The notes: a model not told the origin generated them from the letters alone. A stretch of DNA of 64,000 bases from Posidonia oceanica (GCA_037176725.1 JAZBRS010000050.1:19362001-19426000), one strand, 5' to 3'; shown: positions 1 to 9,745, numbered from the stretch's first letter. Made by a program: numbers and translations.

Positions 1-497
1 TGGAAGCCGGCGCACCATGTCTTCTGCTTCGGAAGGACTAAACTGACACCAACTCTGGAGGAGGTGCACCGCATCTGTGGCTTCTCCCGGCTGATGGGAC
101 CGCCCATTTTCATGAGGCGCGATAAGTACATAGTGGTCCTCTACAAGCTATCTAGGCTATCTATTGACCGGTGCCAGCAAAGACTGATCTGCACCAGCAG
201 CCCCACGCCCATGCTGCGCCTGCACTACTTTGATGAGATCATAGACAAGCGTGTTGAACTCGGAGATGATCTATGGCTTCAGGGATTTGTCACCCAATTT
301 CTGGGAGAACTGATATTCACTCACGGCCGAATGACAGTCGCGATAGAAATTGCTGAAATCACACTTGCTGTGGTGACTAGGCAAATAGACCTGGCACCAG
401 TCGTCTTGGTTGAAACATACTGCGGACTGGACTGCATCTCCCACAGCTGCCGCCACTTCCACAGCTGCAGAGTGCTAGTACAGATCTGGTTGGCTGC
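1..497 (+). pseudogene. DUF7745-like 3' ORF of element B, first exon-like piece (split by insertion of element A)
   Basis: Frame 1 is open from the first base to the insertion point, 166 codons with no stop. It aligns throughout with residues about 60-225 of the complete 397-residue homologue in element A (shared motifs include LTPTLEEVH-ICGFS, GPP-FMR and ELGD-LWL-GFV). The frame continues at 26208 after removal of element A and one copy of the GCTGC duplication; the two pieces together keep the reading frame to a TAG at 26734-26736. This means the ORF was open when A inserted. The start codon lies outside the window. The family (DUF7745, related to the plant mobile domain) has no established biochemical activity, so I assign none. 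Confidence 0.8.
493..497. repeat. Target-site duplication of element A, left copy (GCTGC)
   Basis: GCTGC immediately precedes the TGTAGCG end of the left LTR of element A, and the same five bases follow the TCAACA end of the right LTR at 26203-26207. Five base pairs is the usual duplication length for Ty3/gypsy integration. Removing A and one copy restores an alignment of the DUF7745-like protein to its sister copy without gap. Confidence 0.95.
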
Positions 498-612
498 TGT
501 AGCGATCCCGATCGGAATCAGGCTCGCTATTTAGCGGCGATTGGATCCGAGGAAGAGGCTCGACTCGAAAACACTTGAAATCGAGGAGAAAAGAGAAAGA
601 TAAGACAAATCA

Positions 613-621
613 GAGTCGCCA
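613..621 (-). other. Primer-site-like motif inside the A LTR
   Basis: On the element's sense strand this reads TGGCGACTC, identical to the first nine bases of the real primer-binding site at 20240-20248. It lies about 115 bases inside the LTR end. The same motif occurs at equivalent places in the right A LTR (20365-20373), B (35621-35629) and C (56395-56403), and as TGGTGACTC in D (46555-46563), where the true primer site has the same C-to-T change. Confidence 0.6.
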
Positions 622-1124
622 CCATGTCTATTAACGGGAGACAAGGAAAACCAAGGGAAATGCGTGAATTAACACGCAAAACCAAGCCAAAAATGCAAAG
701 CAAAGCAATGCAAAAGAAACAAATGCAAATACAAGCAAATGAGATGACTCTAGCCTAGGATAAGGGCAGTACGGTCATTGCGGGCCAAAAGACAGGGCAA
801 GGACTCCTGTTACGTGCGGGGAAGGTGTTAGGCAGCCCCGACACGCCCGAAAATCGGTCTTTCTAGGCTTACGCTCGCATACGCAGGGAAATGCAGGATT
901 GAATGCCTATGTGCCTATGAATGCCTAAATGAATGCTCAAGATGTGCTCTAAGTGGGAAGGGGCAAAGCAAGGAAAGTAAACGTGCTGTCTAAGTGCTCA
1001 GCTACGCTGTATGTGTTCCGAACCGGGCGAAAACTGGCTCGTGAGAACTCCAGGCAGTAAGCATCACAGCCCTATATGCAAATGCAGGCGAAAAAGCAAA
1101 ACAACGGTAAAACCATGCAATGCG

Positions 1125-1390
1125 ATCGACATGCAAGAGAAAACGACGTAAAACACGCAAAACGAGGCGAAAAACAAGAAAGCGCGCAAAATGGTGCAAA
1201 AAGACAAGGTCGGCACGTAAAATGGGCGAGAAAACAAGGCGGCACGCAAATTGGTGCAAAAGACGGTGACGGGCACGCAAAACTGTGCCAAAAACAGGGC
1301 GAGCGTGCAAAACGATGCGAAAGACAAAGCAGGCACGCAAAACGGTGCCAAAACGAGAACGGGCACGCAAAACGGTGCCAAAAGCTGCGA
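1125..1390 (-). repeat. LTR minisatellite with GGCAC/GTGCC inverted-repeat units
   Basis: About eight to nine degenerate units of roughly 30 bp, with the core GGCACGCAAAACGGTGCC, in which GGCAC and GTGCC can pair around an 8-base loop. Equivalent arrays lie at 20875-21135 (right A LTR), 34738-35110 (B LTR, opposite orientation) and 55600-55870 (C LTR); the D LTR has a weaker version (about 36000-36180 and 47090-47270). It is not coding: the open frames that run through it are arginine/lysine-rich artefacts of the repeat. Confidence 0.7.
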
Positions 1391-2059
1391 GATAAAACCT
1401 CGGAAAACTGTGCGAATGCTAAATGCAAAGAAGAGATTAGAAGATGCCAAAGAGGAGCAAGACAATGTGTGTGTAAGAACAGACATTGTTTAGGACCACC
1501 CAGGATAGGTGTGAAGACCTACAAAGGGGAGAGTGAGCAAACGGAGGGATTACCACCTCTTTTGCGACCATTTCCCACTAAACCGTTCCACAGTGTGTCT
1601 CGCATGCTGCCCAAAGCTCGCGATGCGATCGGATCGTGAAAAAGGGGGGAAGAAAGTCACATTAAGTGGTAAATCTAGGGAAAACTCAACACAAAACACA
1701 TGGGGAAACGCGAAATGGAGATCTGAGTTGATAGACAAGAAGAGAAGGCCCTATTCTACATGCTCAAAGAGATAGAAATCGAAAACGAGGAAAACTATGC
1801 AAATGGCATGCAAATGAATGCAATGCAGAGGTTCAGGAGGACATACTTGGAAATCCGGGGGTCTGATCTGAGATCTGCTTGGTCCATGCTGAAGAGCGCT
1901 TCGCTGCGGTCGCCTGGGCAGCTTACTTGAGAAGATCCAACGGCCGAATCGGAAGATGTCGCAGCTTCAAGGTAGAAGGGCCAGAACAGGGGAGAAGAGC
2001 AGATCTAGGTGTTCAGGAGGTCCTAGGGGTGTGCAAAAGGTCCTCCCAAGTGAAGGGGA

Positions 2060-3030
2060 GCTAAAGGTGCTTAGTGTGTGCAAAAGGATGCTAAAATGCA
2101 GGACTAAATGAATGCAGAATGCATGCACAAGCAAAAAGAAACAAGGGGAACAAACTTGGAAAAGACAAGAGTTCAAAAGCATTTTTGAAAAAGAAAAGGG
2201 GCTAAAATGCAAATTTTCACAAAAGATGGGGTCCACAGAGGAGGGTTTTGAAAACAGGAGAGGGCAGAGGGTTATCTTGCAAAAGACTGGGCTCAGAAAG
2301 CTAATTTGAAAAGAGGGTATGCACTGGAAGAAGTTTTAAAGACAAAAAGAAATCAGAATGCAATTTTGGAAAAACTAGGGTCTGAAATGCAAATTTTCCA
2401 GAAAACTGGGTTCTGGGGAGTCTGGGAATGCAAGTGGAGGGTCTACATGCAATTTTGTAAGCACAGGAGCTAAGATGCAACTTTAGGGGCAAAACAGTCT
2501 TTTTACATGGTTTTTAAAAGATGCAGGGACCTATGTGTGATTTTTGGATCATGCAGGGGTCAAATATGCAATTTTGTATGGTAAATATGCTCTGAAAACA
2601 CTGAAAAGGACTGATGTGCAATTTTTGAAAAAAATAGGGGTCAAAATGCAATGCAGTAAGCAAAAATGCATGGAAAACAGTTACTGTCCATTTAAAATGG
2701 ACCTAAATGCGAATGTGCAAAACCATGAGGTAAAACATGCAATGCAGTATGCAAAAATTAAAAATAAAACCTAAGTTTCTACAGTGCATGGACCTATATG
2801 CAAAATCAGAAACATGCAGGGATGCAGAATGCAATATTATAAGGCAAAATTAACACATTAAAATTAAATAAACTACTGCAGGACTCAGATGCTAAAATGA
2901 AGAACAGAAGGGCTAAACTTAAACTTTTTATAACTAGGAAGCACAGTAAACGGACTAAACTGCAAATACTAAAAACCATAAACAGATCATGCAATTTAAT
3001 ATGATTTCCATTAAAAAATAACAGCAGATT
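2060..3030 (-). repeat. Degenerate AT-rich tandem repeats in the A LTR
   Basis: Many diverged units built around AAAATGCAATTTT and GGGGTC blocks repeat through this kilobase. Their complements (GCATTTTAGACCCTGCATG-like) fill 33000-34020 in the B LTR and 53930-54880 in the C LTR, and 21810-22780 in the other A LTR. Period is irregular, about 45-95 bp. No coding sequence is evident. Confidence 0.6.
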
Positions 3031-3119
3031 AAATGAAATAAGGACTGGAATGTAAAATGGCAGAAACTTGGACTAGATATGCAATATTCACCAAAAAACT
3101 ATAGCCAGAGAAAAATAAA

Positions 3120-4950
3120 ACAACAGTAGAAGGCCGACGGCCGTGGGCACTGTAGCAGCAAGCTGCTAGCGCCCGCGACCGCCGGCACAGGGATGCTGTA
3201 GGCGTGCAGACCGGCGGGAGAGCTGCTCCTGCTCCGAGCGGAAGTCGAACGACGATCGGCGGAGGTCGACGCGGCCTGGAACGGACTGGAGCGGTCGTCG
3301 GAGTTCCACAGAGTTTCAGAAGGTTCGTCCGGCCGATTGACGCAGCGACGCGGCGCTCTGAGGACCGGAGAACACTCCTGAGGTTCGTGCGAACCTGAGG
3401 GGATTGCTGGAGGCGCGTTCCGCTGGCCGGAGCGACGTGAAGACCAGGAGAACTCACCGGAGAAGACGACCCTGGCCGGAGCTTGACTCGGCGCAGGAGA
3501 GCCGGAGACCCTATTCTAAAGGCTGGAGAAGCAAGAGGGGAGGAAGAGGAGGCTAGGGGAAGTGGAATTTACCTGGTTCCGTGTTTGAGATGCCCTACCG
3601 ACGACGGTGGCTTCAGAGGTCGCCGGTGGAGTCTGTCCGGTTGCTGCGGGTGCTGTCGGCTGCTCGCGAGGGCTGGAGTCGCTTCAGAACATTCCTCCGG
3701 TGCTTCCCAGACGATCGGATGGAAGCTTCGGAGCTCAGGCGGCGATTCGGCACTTTGTGGGTTCAGACAGATGGCCGGAGGTCGGAGGGGTTGTTCGCTG
3801 CACGTCGAACTGGATGGGATCCTCCGGGAGGTTGCTGGAGGTCCGGTGAGGGGTTCTGGATGATTGGATTATGGTTCTGGAGAGTGTAGATGGAGATTGA
3901 AGGTTGGTCTGATTTCTGGTCCGAAGGAGGGGTAAGCGTTTGTGGTGAAGATTTCGGTCTGTGATGGAGGAGAAGGCTGAAGGCTAGGTGTTTCGGGAAG
4001 GTGGAGTTCAGGCGAATATCTGGGGAAGGTTTGGGAAGATGCGGTGGACTGTGGTGAAGGCAGTTTCAGGAGGGATTGGAGTTGGCTTGCAGTTAGCTTC
4101 TGCGGTGGATTCAGGTGAACTGGTGGTGGTTCTGGGTGGTGAAAGGCCGTGGAAGGGTGGAGGAAGATTGCTGGGTTTCTGGGTGAACTTGGGGGATCAA
4201 TTGGGAGAGGAATGGAGGCTTGAAGTGGTGCTGGGTTATTGGAAAAGAAGAAGAAGGGTCTGCTGTGGATTTCAGGGGGAAAAGGAGAAGAATTGGGTTG
4301 GGAATGGCTCTGGAATGGGTGGCCTCTCTCCGGGAAGCCAAGAACTCTCTCAGGCTCTCTCCTACTACTCTCTCTTCTCTGGAATTGGATGGTGAAGAGG
4401 AAGAAGGACGAATGGTCTCTCAGGTGGGGGAAGTTGGATTCTGGAATTGCTCTCTGGTTCGCTAACTGCTGGTTCTCTTTGATTGCTCACACCGATTGCC
4501 AACTGAAGATGGTTGCTGACGGACGAAGGTTTATATGAGGAGGAGCTGCCGGTACGTGCGCTGGAATTTTTGAATTCAACGGCGTCGCACTGCAGCTGAA
4601 AGGAGACGGATGTCGGCGAGACGACGGGCATTGAATGCCTCCCGGAAATGGTGCTGAGATAGAGGAGAAGCGGCGAGCTCTGTTGCTGATCTGACGGAAG
4701 CTTTGAAATTTAAAATGGAGGAGGGAGGACTGTTGCTGGCCGCGGGAGAAAACCGGTGGAAAGAAAAACGCAGAAGGTTGAGGAAGAAGAAGGAAGAAGG
4801 AGGCCGGACTGTGGGCCGAAAAGAAAAAAAAAATAATAAGGAAGAAAGGGAGAAGCGGGCTGACGGGCCCAGTAAGAAAAAAAAGAAATAAAAATGAGAA
4901 GGAAGAAAGAAAGAGAGGGAAAAGAAGAGAAATAAAATAGGAAAAAAAAT
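3120..4950. other. GC-rich then purine-rich LTR stretch, no gene seen
   Basis: This part of the LTR is GC-rich with CpG-containing CCGG blocks, then G-rich, ending in a GAAGAAG-type purine tract. The longer open frames here have low-complexity composition (Gly/Arg/Trp or Ser/Pro rich) and are repeated only because the LTR is repeated. I see no recognisable protein, RNA gene or promoter motif. Confidence 0.5.
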
Positions 4951-4959
4951 AAATTAAAA

Positions 4960-5720
4960 ATAAGTAGAAATATTAGGGTGCTTGTGCTGTGAATTAGGAT
5001 CTTAATCAGATTTTTTTAATGACTTCTTTTGGTTAATTAGTGTGGTTTAAATGGGTTTTGGTCTTGATTAGGGTTTTAGGGTTCTTTTTTGTTTTTAATT
5101 AATTTTCCATTTTGATTAAGTGTTTGCTAAATCTTTTTAAATTGTTTTTTTAATTGTGTTTTTCTTGTTAAGTACTTAGGATGTTAATTAGGATTTTTAA
5201 GATTTATTTTTAGGTTAATTAGAGTGGGTTTTGGGTTTCTTAGTTTTAGTCTTTTAGGTTTTTTTTCTTTCTTAAGTCTTTTGAATTAGGTTTTCGATTT
5301 TTATTTGTTGATTTTTCTTGATGTTTTTTAATTGGGTTTCTCTACTCTGATGGAGTGTTTTTAAGTCTTTTTAATGTATTTTTCATTTCCTTTTTAATTA
5401 AATTCTCAGGTTGTTTTTTCTTAGGTTTGCTAAGTTAGGCTTTTTCTTTCATTAATTACTTATCTTAGTGTATTAATTGTTTTACCTTTTTTAGGGTTTG
5501 TTTTTTAATTCTTTTGATAGGGTTTTCAGTTTTGGTGGGTTTTGATTTTATTTTAGTTTTTTCCTTGATTTTTCAGTATTTTCTTTTTGGTTTGTTTTGC
5601 ATTTTTTAGTTTGTATGTTTGATTTTCTTTTTAGCTTGATTTAGTTAAGTTTGGGTTTTTAATTGCTTGTTTAATGTTTTTTAATTGTTTTTCTTAGGGT
5701 TCTGATTTGTTTCTTTTATA
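4960..5720. repeat. T-rich low-complexity stretch of the A LTR
   Basis: About 760 bp of T-rich sequence (A-rich on the sense strand) with recurring GGTTTTTAATT and TTAGGGTTTT pieces. The counterpart regions are 24715-25470, 30290-31040 (B) and 51360-52130 (C). Single TTTAGGG words occur but never in tandem, so this is not telomeric repeat. Confidence 0.6.
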
Positions 5721-6436
5721 TTTTGGGGTTTTACAGATTCTTAGGGGTTTTCATGGATTTTTGCAAGAGAAGGCAAAGGAAAAGAGAAGGAAGAGGGAAA
5801 CGGCAAAAAGAGGGAAATAAAAGGAAAAGAGATAGGTTGGAGAGAAATGATTTTTTTAAAATTAGGGAAAGTGTTAAAAATAAAGTAAAAATAGGAATAA
5901 GATAGAGGAGGGATAGAAGTACAAAGGGGGCCCACAGCCAGGCCAGAAAAAGGCAAGAGGGTGATGAAAAGAGAGATGATAATCAGGAGAGAGAGAGGAG
6001 AGAGAAAATGATAATCCTAGAGAGAGAAAAGGATAATTTGGATGAAAGGGGGTCTTAAGGGTCTTGGAATGGGATGAAAATTGGTGAGTGGATAGTCTAG
6101 GGTTTGAGGTGTTGGTCCTGAAGTTTTGGTTTGATTCTAAGAAGGTTTTGGAGGGGTTTTAAGGTGTAGAAAAAAAGGGGGTTTCACCTAAGTTTTCTAG
6201 GGTTTTTGGGAATGGTCTAGGTTTGGAAATTTCTGGGTTCTTGGGTAGGCTTGCTAAGTGGGTGTTGGTGGGTTTTCCTATGGATTTTGGTTAGGTTTTG
6301 AGCTTGGGAAGAGGGGTAAAGGCTTAGGTCAAGATGGGCTGATTTTGGAGGGTAAGGAAGAGGATTGGGGTTTGGTTTTGGGTTAGGTTTGAGTCCAGCA
6401 ATCACCAGGAGGGCCCCAAGGATCCAAGCCTGCCAA

Positions 6437-6518
6437 GATGGGGTGTCAACAGATGCCCCTCCCTGAGCAAGGTCAAGCGGAGTGAGGCCGCTGCTCAGGG
6501 TTGACAAGACACCCCATC
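6437..6518 (-). promoter_or_regulatory. Polypurine tract of element A within a palindromic LTR-edge structure
   Basis: The sense strand reads AGGGAGGGGCATC directly before the LTR start TGTTGACACC; this is the expected plus-strand primer site. The tract is embedded in nested inverted repeats: GATGGGGTGTC (6437-6447, in the LTR) pairs with GACACCCCATC (6508-6518); GTCAAC (6445-6450) can pair with GTTGAC (6500-6505); CCCTGAGC (6461-6468) pairs with GCTCAGGG (6493-6500). The same design is present at 29528-29609 in B and 38657-38730 in D. The structure's role is unknown. Confidence 0.8.
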
Positions 6519-7000
6519 TGACCGGCAGGAGCAGCGAGTTGCTATGGGCGTGAGCTACTTATTCGGCGGATGCACCGAAGATCGTAGCCCGTTGCCGCAA
6601 TGCAAGATGCTAGGTGCCGATGGATGATGATAAGTGCGATGCATGCTAATGCAAATGCAATGCAAGAAGTTAGCATAAAAGTTAGTGCAGCTAGAATAGA
6701 TGCTGATGCTGAGCAAGTGGTGCTGACGATGCCAAAGTAATATGCAGTGCTAGCTGAGGAAGTGCTAAGATGATGCAAGAGGAATGATAAAAAGGCGCGA
6801 TGTGGCGCGAGGATCTGGCAGGGAGGCCAGACTTGCGCGACAAAGCGAGGGAAAAACAGGGTGCAGCCTGTCCCTGCCCGGGGAGCAAGCTAGCAGAAAA
6901 GAAAAAAGGCGCGAGGGGAGAGAGGCCAACTCTCCTATCGCAAAAGGGGTTTGCGTGACTTTGCCTTCCTGGGACAAGGCCACGCCAAAAAAGGTGATAA
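6519..7000. other. Non-coding spacer of element A between polypurine tract and hairpin array
   Basis: Contains ATGC-rich simple sequence (6590-6780, words such as GATGCTAATGC and GCAAATGCAATGC) and a purine-rich block ending near 6990. It corresponds in reverse orientation to 29093-29527 of element B, and the ATGC-rich part also to 38770-39000 of element D. No protein signature is visible. Confidence 0.5.
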
Positions 7001-7002
7001 GG

Positions 7003-7925
7003 TGACGGGCTTATCGTCCGGATAGTTTACGGTCCTATCAACCGGGAGTGATAGTTTAGGTTATCAGCCTGGAATGACAGTTTACGGTCCTGTCAACCGG
7101 AAGCAGTTGTGAGTGATAGTTACTGGATATCAGCCGTATAACATGGTTGTGTGGGATAGTTTACAGTCCTATCAACTGGCGGATAGTTTACAGACCTATC
7201 AACTGGCGGATAGTTTACAGACCTATCAACTGGCGGATAGTTTACAGACCTATCAACTGGAAGCCACAAACCATGAGTGATAGTTACTGGATATCAGCCG
7301 TATAACGCAAATGCCGGATAGTTTACAGTCTATCAACTGGAGCGACAGTTTACGGTCCTGTCAACCGACGGATAGTTTACAGACCTATCACCTGGAGGAT
7401 AGTTTACTGTCCTATCAACTGGAAACGGCATTGCGAGGGACAGTTACTGGATGTCAGCCGTATAACATGATTGCGCGTGATAGTTTACAGTCCTATCAAC
7501 TGGCGGATAGTTTACAGTCCTATCAACTGGCGGATAGTTTACAGACCTATCAACTGGCAGATAGTTTACAGACCTATCAACTGGAAACGCGCAATGATGA
7601 GGGATAGTTACTGGATATCAGCCGTATAATGCAATTGCTGGTGATAGTTTAGGATATCAGCCTAGCGATAGTTTACAGTCCTATCAACTGGTGGATAGTT
7701 TACAGACCTATCAATTGGAGGATAGTTTACAGACCTGTCAACTGGAAACCGCAATTGCAAGGGACAGTTACTGGATGTCAGCCGTATAACACAACTGTGG
7801 GCCAACCATGGATCGGCCCAGATGATAGTTTAGGTTATCAGCCTGAGAGTGCTTGATTGTTTGATAGTTTCGGATATCAGCCTAGAATGTGATTGATTGT
7901 TTGATAGTTTCGGATATCAGCTTAG
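7003..7925 (-). repeat. Covarying short-hairpin array, GATAG type (element A)
   Basis: By my count about 27 consecutive units of 16-19 bases with short linkers such as AACTGGCG. The typical unit is GATAG-TTTACAGTC-CTATC, a 5-bp stem with a 9-base loop. Where the left arm changes to GACAG the right arm changes to CTGTC; a second subtype, GATA-GTTACTGGA-TATC, has a GACA/TGTC variant. A GATAAG/CTTATC unit opens the array (7005-7024). One unit (near 7722-7740) breaks the rule (GATAG with CTGTC). Loop sequences are nearly constant while stems covary, which is the signature expected for paired structure. The open reading frame across 7311-7607 is simply the repeat read in frame. Confidence 0.85.
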
Positions 7926-7939
7926 AATGTGATTGATTG

Positions 7940-8585
7940 TTTGATAAGAGGGGACGAGATCATGATGAGAATTACTGCTAAAGAGGGGGTGAGATCATGA
8001 TGAGAATTACTGCTAAAGAGGGGGGTGAGATCATGATGAGAATTACTGCTAAAGAGGGGATGAGATCATGATGAGAACTATTGCTAAAGAGGGGGATGAG
8101 ATCATGATGAGAATTACTGCTAAAGAGGGGGATGAGGTCATGATGAGAGTTACTGCTAAAGAGGGGGATGAGATCATGATGAGAGTTACTGCTAAAGAGG
8201 GGGTGAGATCATGATGAGAATTACTACTAAAGAGGGGATGAGATCATGATGAGAGTTACTGCTAAAGAGGGGGATGAGGTAATGATGAGAATTACTGCTA
8301 AAGAGGGGGGTGAGATCATGATGAGAATTACTGCTAAAGAGGGGATGAGATCATGATGAGAGTTACTGCTAAAGAGGGGGATGAGGTAATGATGAGAATT
8401 ACTGCTAAAGAGGGGGGTGAGATCATGATGAGAGTTATTGCTAAAGAGGGGGTGAGATCATGATGAGAACTATTGCTAAAGAGGGGGATGAGATCGTGAT
8501 GAGAGTTACTGCTAAAGAGGGGGTGAGATCATGATGGGAACTATTGCTGAAGAGGGGGATGAGATCATGATGAGATAAAGAGGGG
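7940..8585 (-). repeat. 36-bp tandem repeat array of element A
   Basis: About 17 head-to-tail copies of a unit containing GATCATGATGAGA, ATTACTGC and TAAAGAGGGG, with one or two-base length differences in the G run and small substitutions (ACT-ATT for ATT-ACT). Homogeneity suggests recent unequal exchange or reverse-transcription slippage. Preceded by short GATTGATTGTTTGATAG repeats (7850-7945). Confidence 0.85.
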
Positions 8586-8800
8586 GATGAGGTAATGATG
8601 AGAATGATTGATTGATAAGATATCGGACTTATCGGCCGGCAAAGAGGGGATGAGGTAATGATGAGAATGATTGATTGATAAGATATCGGACTTATCGGCT
8701 GGCAAAGAGGGGATGAGGTAATGATGAGAATGATTGATTGATAAGATATCAGACTTATCGGCCGGCAAAGAGGGGATGAGGTAATGATGAGAAGAAATCA
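8586..8800 (-). repeat. 62-65-bp tandem repeats with GATAAG hairpins (element A)
   Basis: Three full units and part of a fourth. Each has GATAAG-ATATCGGA-CTTATC, a 6-bp stem, followed by a CGGCCGGCAAAGAGGGGATGA-type linker and ATGATTGATTG. The equivalent region in B (27330-27835) has about twelve such hairpins. Confidence 0.85.
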
Positions 8801-8807
8801 TCCTATG

Positions 8808-8895
8808 ACACCAGGAATATCATAGAGGAAAGAGGGGAAGAATGATACCGAGGGGCGATCAAAAGATGCCCCTGGTGTCGGGATGACACCAGGGG
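8808..8895 (-). ncRNA. Three-arm competing-hairpin segment (element A copy)
   Basis: The arm GCCCCTGGTGTC (8868-8879) can pair perfectly over 11 bp with GACACCAGGGG (8885-8895) around a 5-base loop. The same arm can instead pair with GATACCGAGGGGC plus ATC (8844-8860) around an AAAA loop. The two folds exclude each other. Copies in B (27205-27256) and D (40607-40663) keep all three arms; the 11-bp stem carries compensating changes (GGTGTC/GACACC here, GGTATC/GATACC in B and D). A small neighbouring hairpin CTATGA/TCATAG lies at 8812-8835. Typed as RNA structure by inference only; no transcript evidence is available. Confidence 0.6.
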
Positions 8896-8939
8896 TTGGC
8901 CAACGCGTCCTTGGCATCGAAAGCAGAGGAAGATGACAA

Positions 8940-9450
8940 GATTGTCGTGCTTGTCAGACGAGTAGTTTGGGGTACCAGCCCGCTAGGGACTCAGCTGGGG
9001 ATGATCAGCTGAGGAGGATGACAGGTTGACAGACCTTTCACCGAACAGTTTGGGGTGCCAGCCCGCAGGGGACTCAGCTGGGGATGATCAGCTGAGGAGG
9101 ATGACAGGTTGACGGACCTTTCGCCGAGCAGTTTGGGGTGCCAGCCCGCAGGGGACTCAGCTGGGGATGATCAGCTGAGGAGGATGACAGGTTGACGGAC
9201 CTTTCGCCGAGCAGTTTGGGGTGCCAGCCCGCTAGGGACTCAGCTGGGGATGATCAGCTGAGGAGGATGACAGGTTGACGGACCTTTCGCCGAGCAGTTT
9301 GGGGTGCCAGCCCGCAGGGGACTCAGCTGGGGATGATCAGCTGAGGAGGATGACAGGTTGACGGACCTTTCGCCGAGCAGTTTGGGGTGCCAGCCCGCAG
9401 GGGACTCAGCTGGGGATGATCAGCTGAGGAGGATGATGATCCAGCTGGGG
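8940..9450 (-). repeat. 83-bp tandem repeats with two hairpins per unit (element A)
   Basis: Six units (starting near 8960, 9046, 9128, 9211, 9294 and 9377). Each contains a GCA-GTTTGGGG-TGC hairpin (GTA/TAC in the first unit, a compensated change) and a 7-bp CTCAGCT/AGCTGAG hairpin. A GACAGG...CCTTTC element follows with one mismatch. Related units occur in B at 27010-27135. The units are highly similar, so expansion is recent. Confidence 0.85.
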
Positions 9451-9745
9451 GCGACCAGCTGGGGACGCCAGATGGCGTAGCTTGACGACGCAGGTCCGCA
9501 GAGGCTCCGGATTCCAGATTGGGTGCTGAGGACTTTGCTGCGTTGTGATGTCTGCAAGTCTGGTTAGAGGGCCCAAGATGGTGATGATAATGATATGCAA
9601 TGCAGCAAAGAATCTTGATGTGCAAGCAGAAAGCAGAAACAGTTCTTCATTAAAGCTTGGTGGGTACAATGCCTGTGGTAGGCCAGAAATGTACAGCATA
9701 GTCTGAAAGAAGACCATATGATGGTTGCACAAGGGCCTAGTCAAC
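9451..9745 (-). other. 3' untranslated part after the DUF7745-like ORF of element A
   Basis: Downstream of the ORF stop on the minus strand. It aligns with 26737-26990 of element B (for example both read ATGCTGTA, then TGGCCT-CCACAGGCAT on the sense strand), so it belongs to the element and is not host DNA. No further ORF of note. Confidence 0.6.

Larger units (their letters stand above)
498..6451 (-). repeat. Left (3') LTR of element A
   Basis: Begins TGTAGCGATC and ends GGTGTCAACA on the plus strand, giving the TG...CA ends expected of an LTR. It is collinear with 20250-26202. Inside, from left to right: a primer-site-like motif GAGTCGCCA (613-621), a GGCACGCAAAACGGTGCC minisatellite (about 1125-1390), degenerate repeats (about 2060-3030), a GC-rich stretch (about 3120-4650), a purine-rich stretch (4700-4930) and a T-rich stretch (4960-5720). 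Numerous short open frames exist in this LTR but none looks like a protein family, and they are shared as frames only because the LTRs are nearly identical. I saw no convincing TATA box or polyadenylation signal to place U3/R/U5 borders. Confidence 0.93.

Noticed and set aside
1076..1639. 187-residue open frame in the A LTR, repeated at 20872-21423
   Set aside because: It reads through the LTR minisatellite; composition is repeat-driven and it runs antisense to the element.
4960..5720. TTTAGGG words suggesting telomeric repeats
   Set aside because: Only isolated words in T-rich low-complexity sequence, never in tandem.
7003..9450. Regularly spaced repeats resembling a CRISPR array
   Set aside because: Spacers are themselves repeated, units are degenerate hairpins, no cas genes occur and the setting is a plant retrotransposon.
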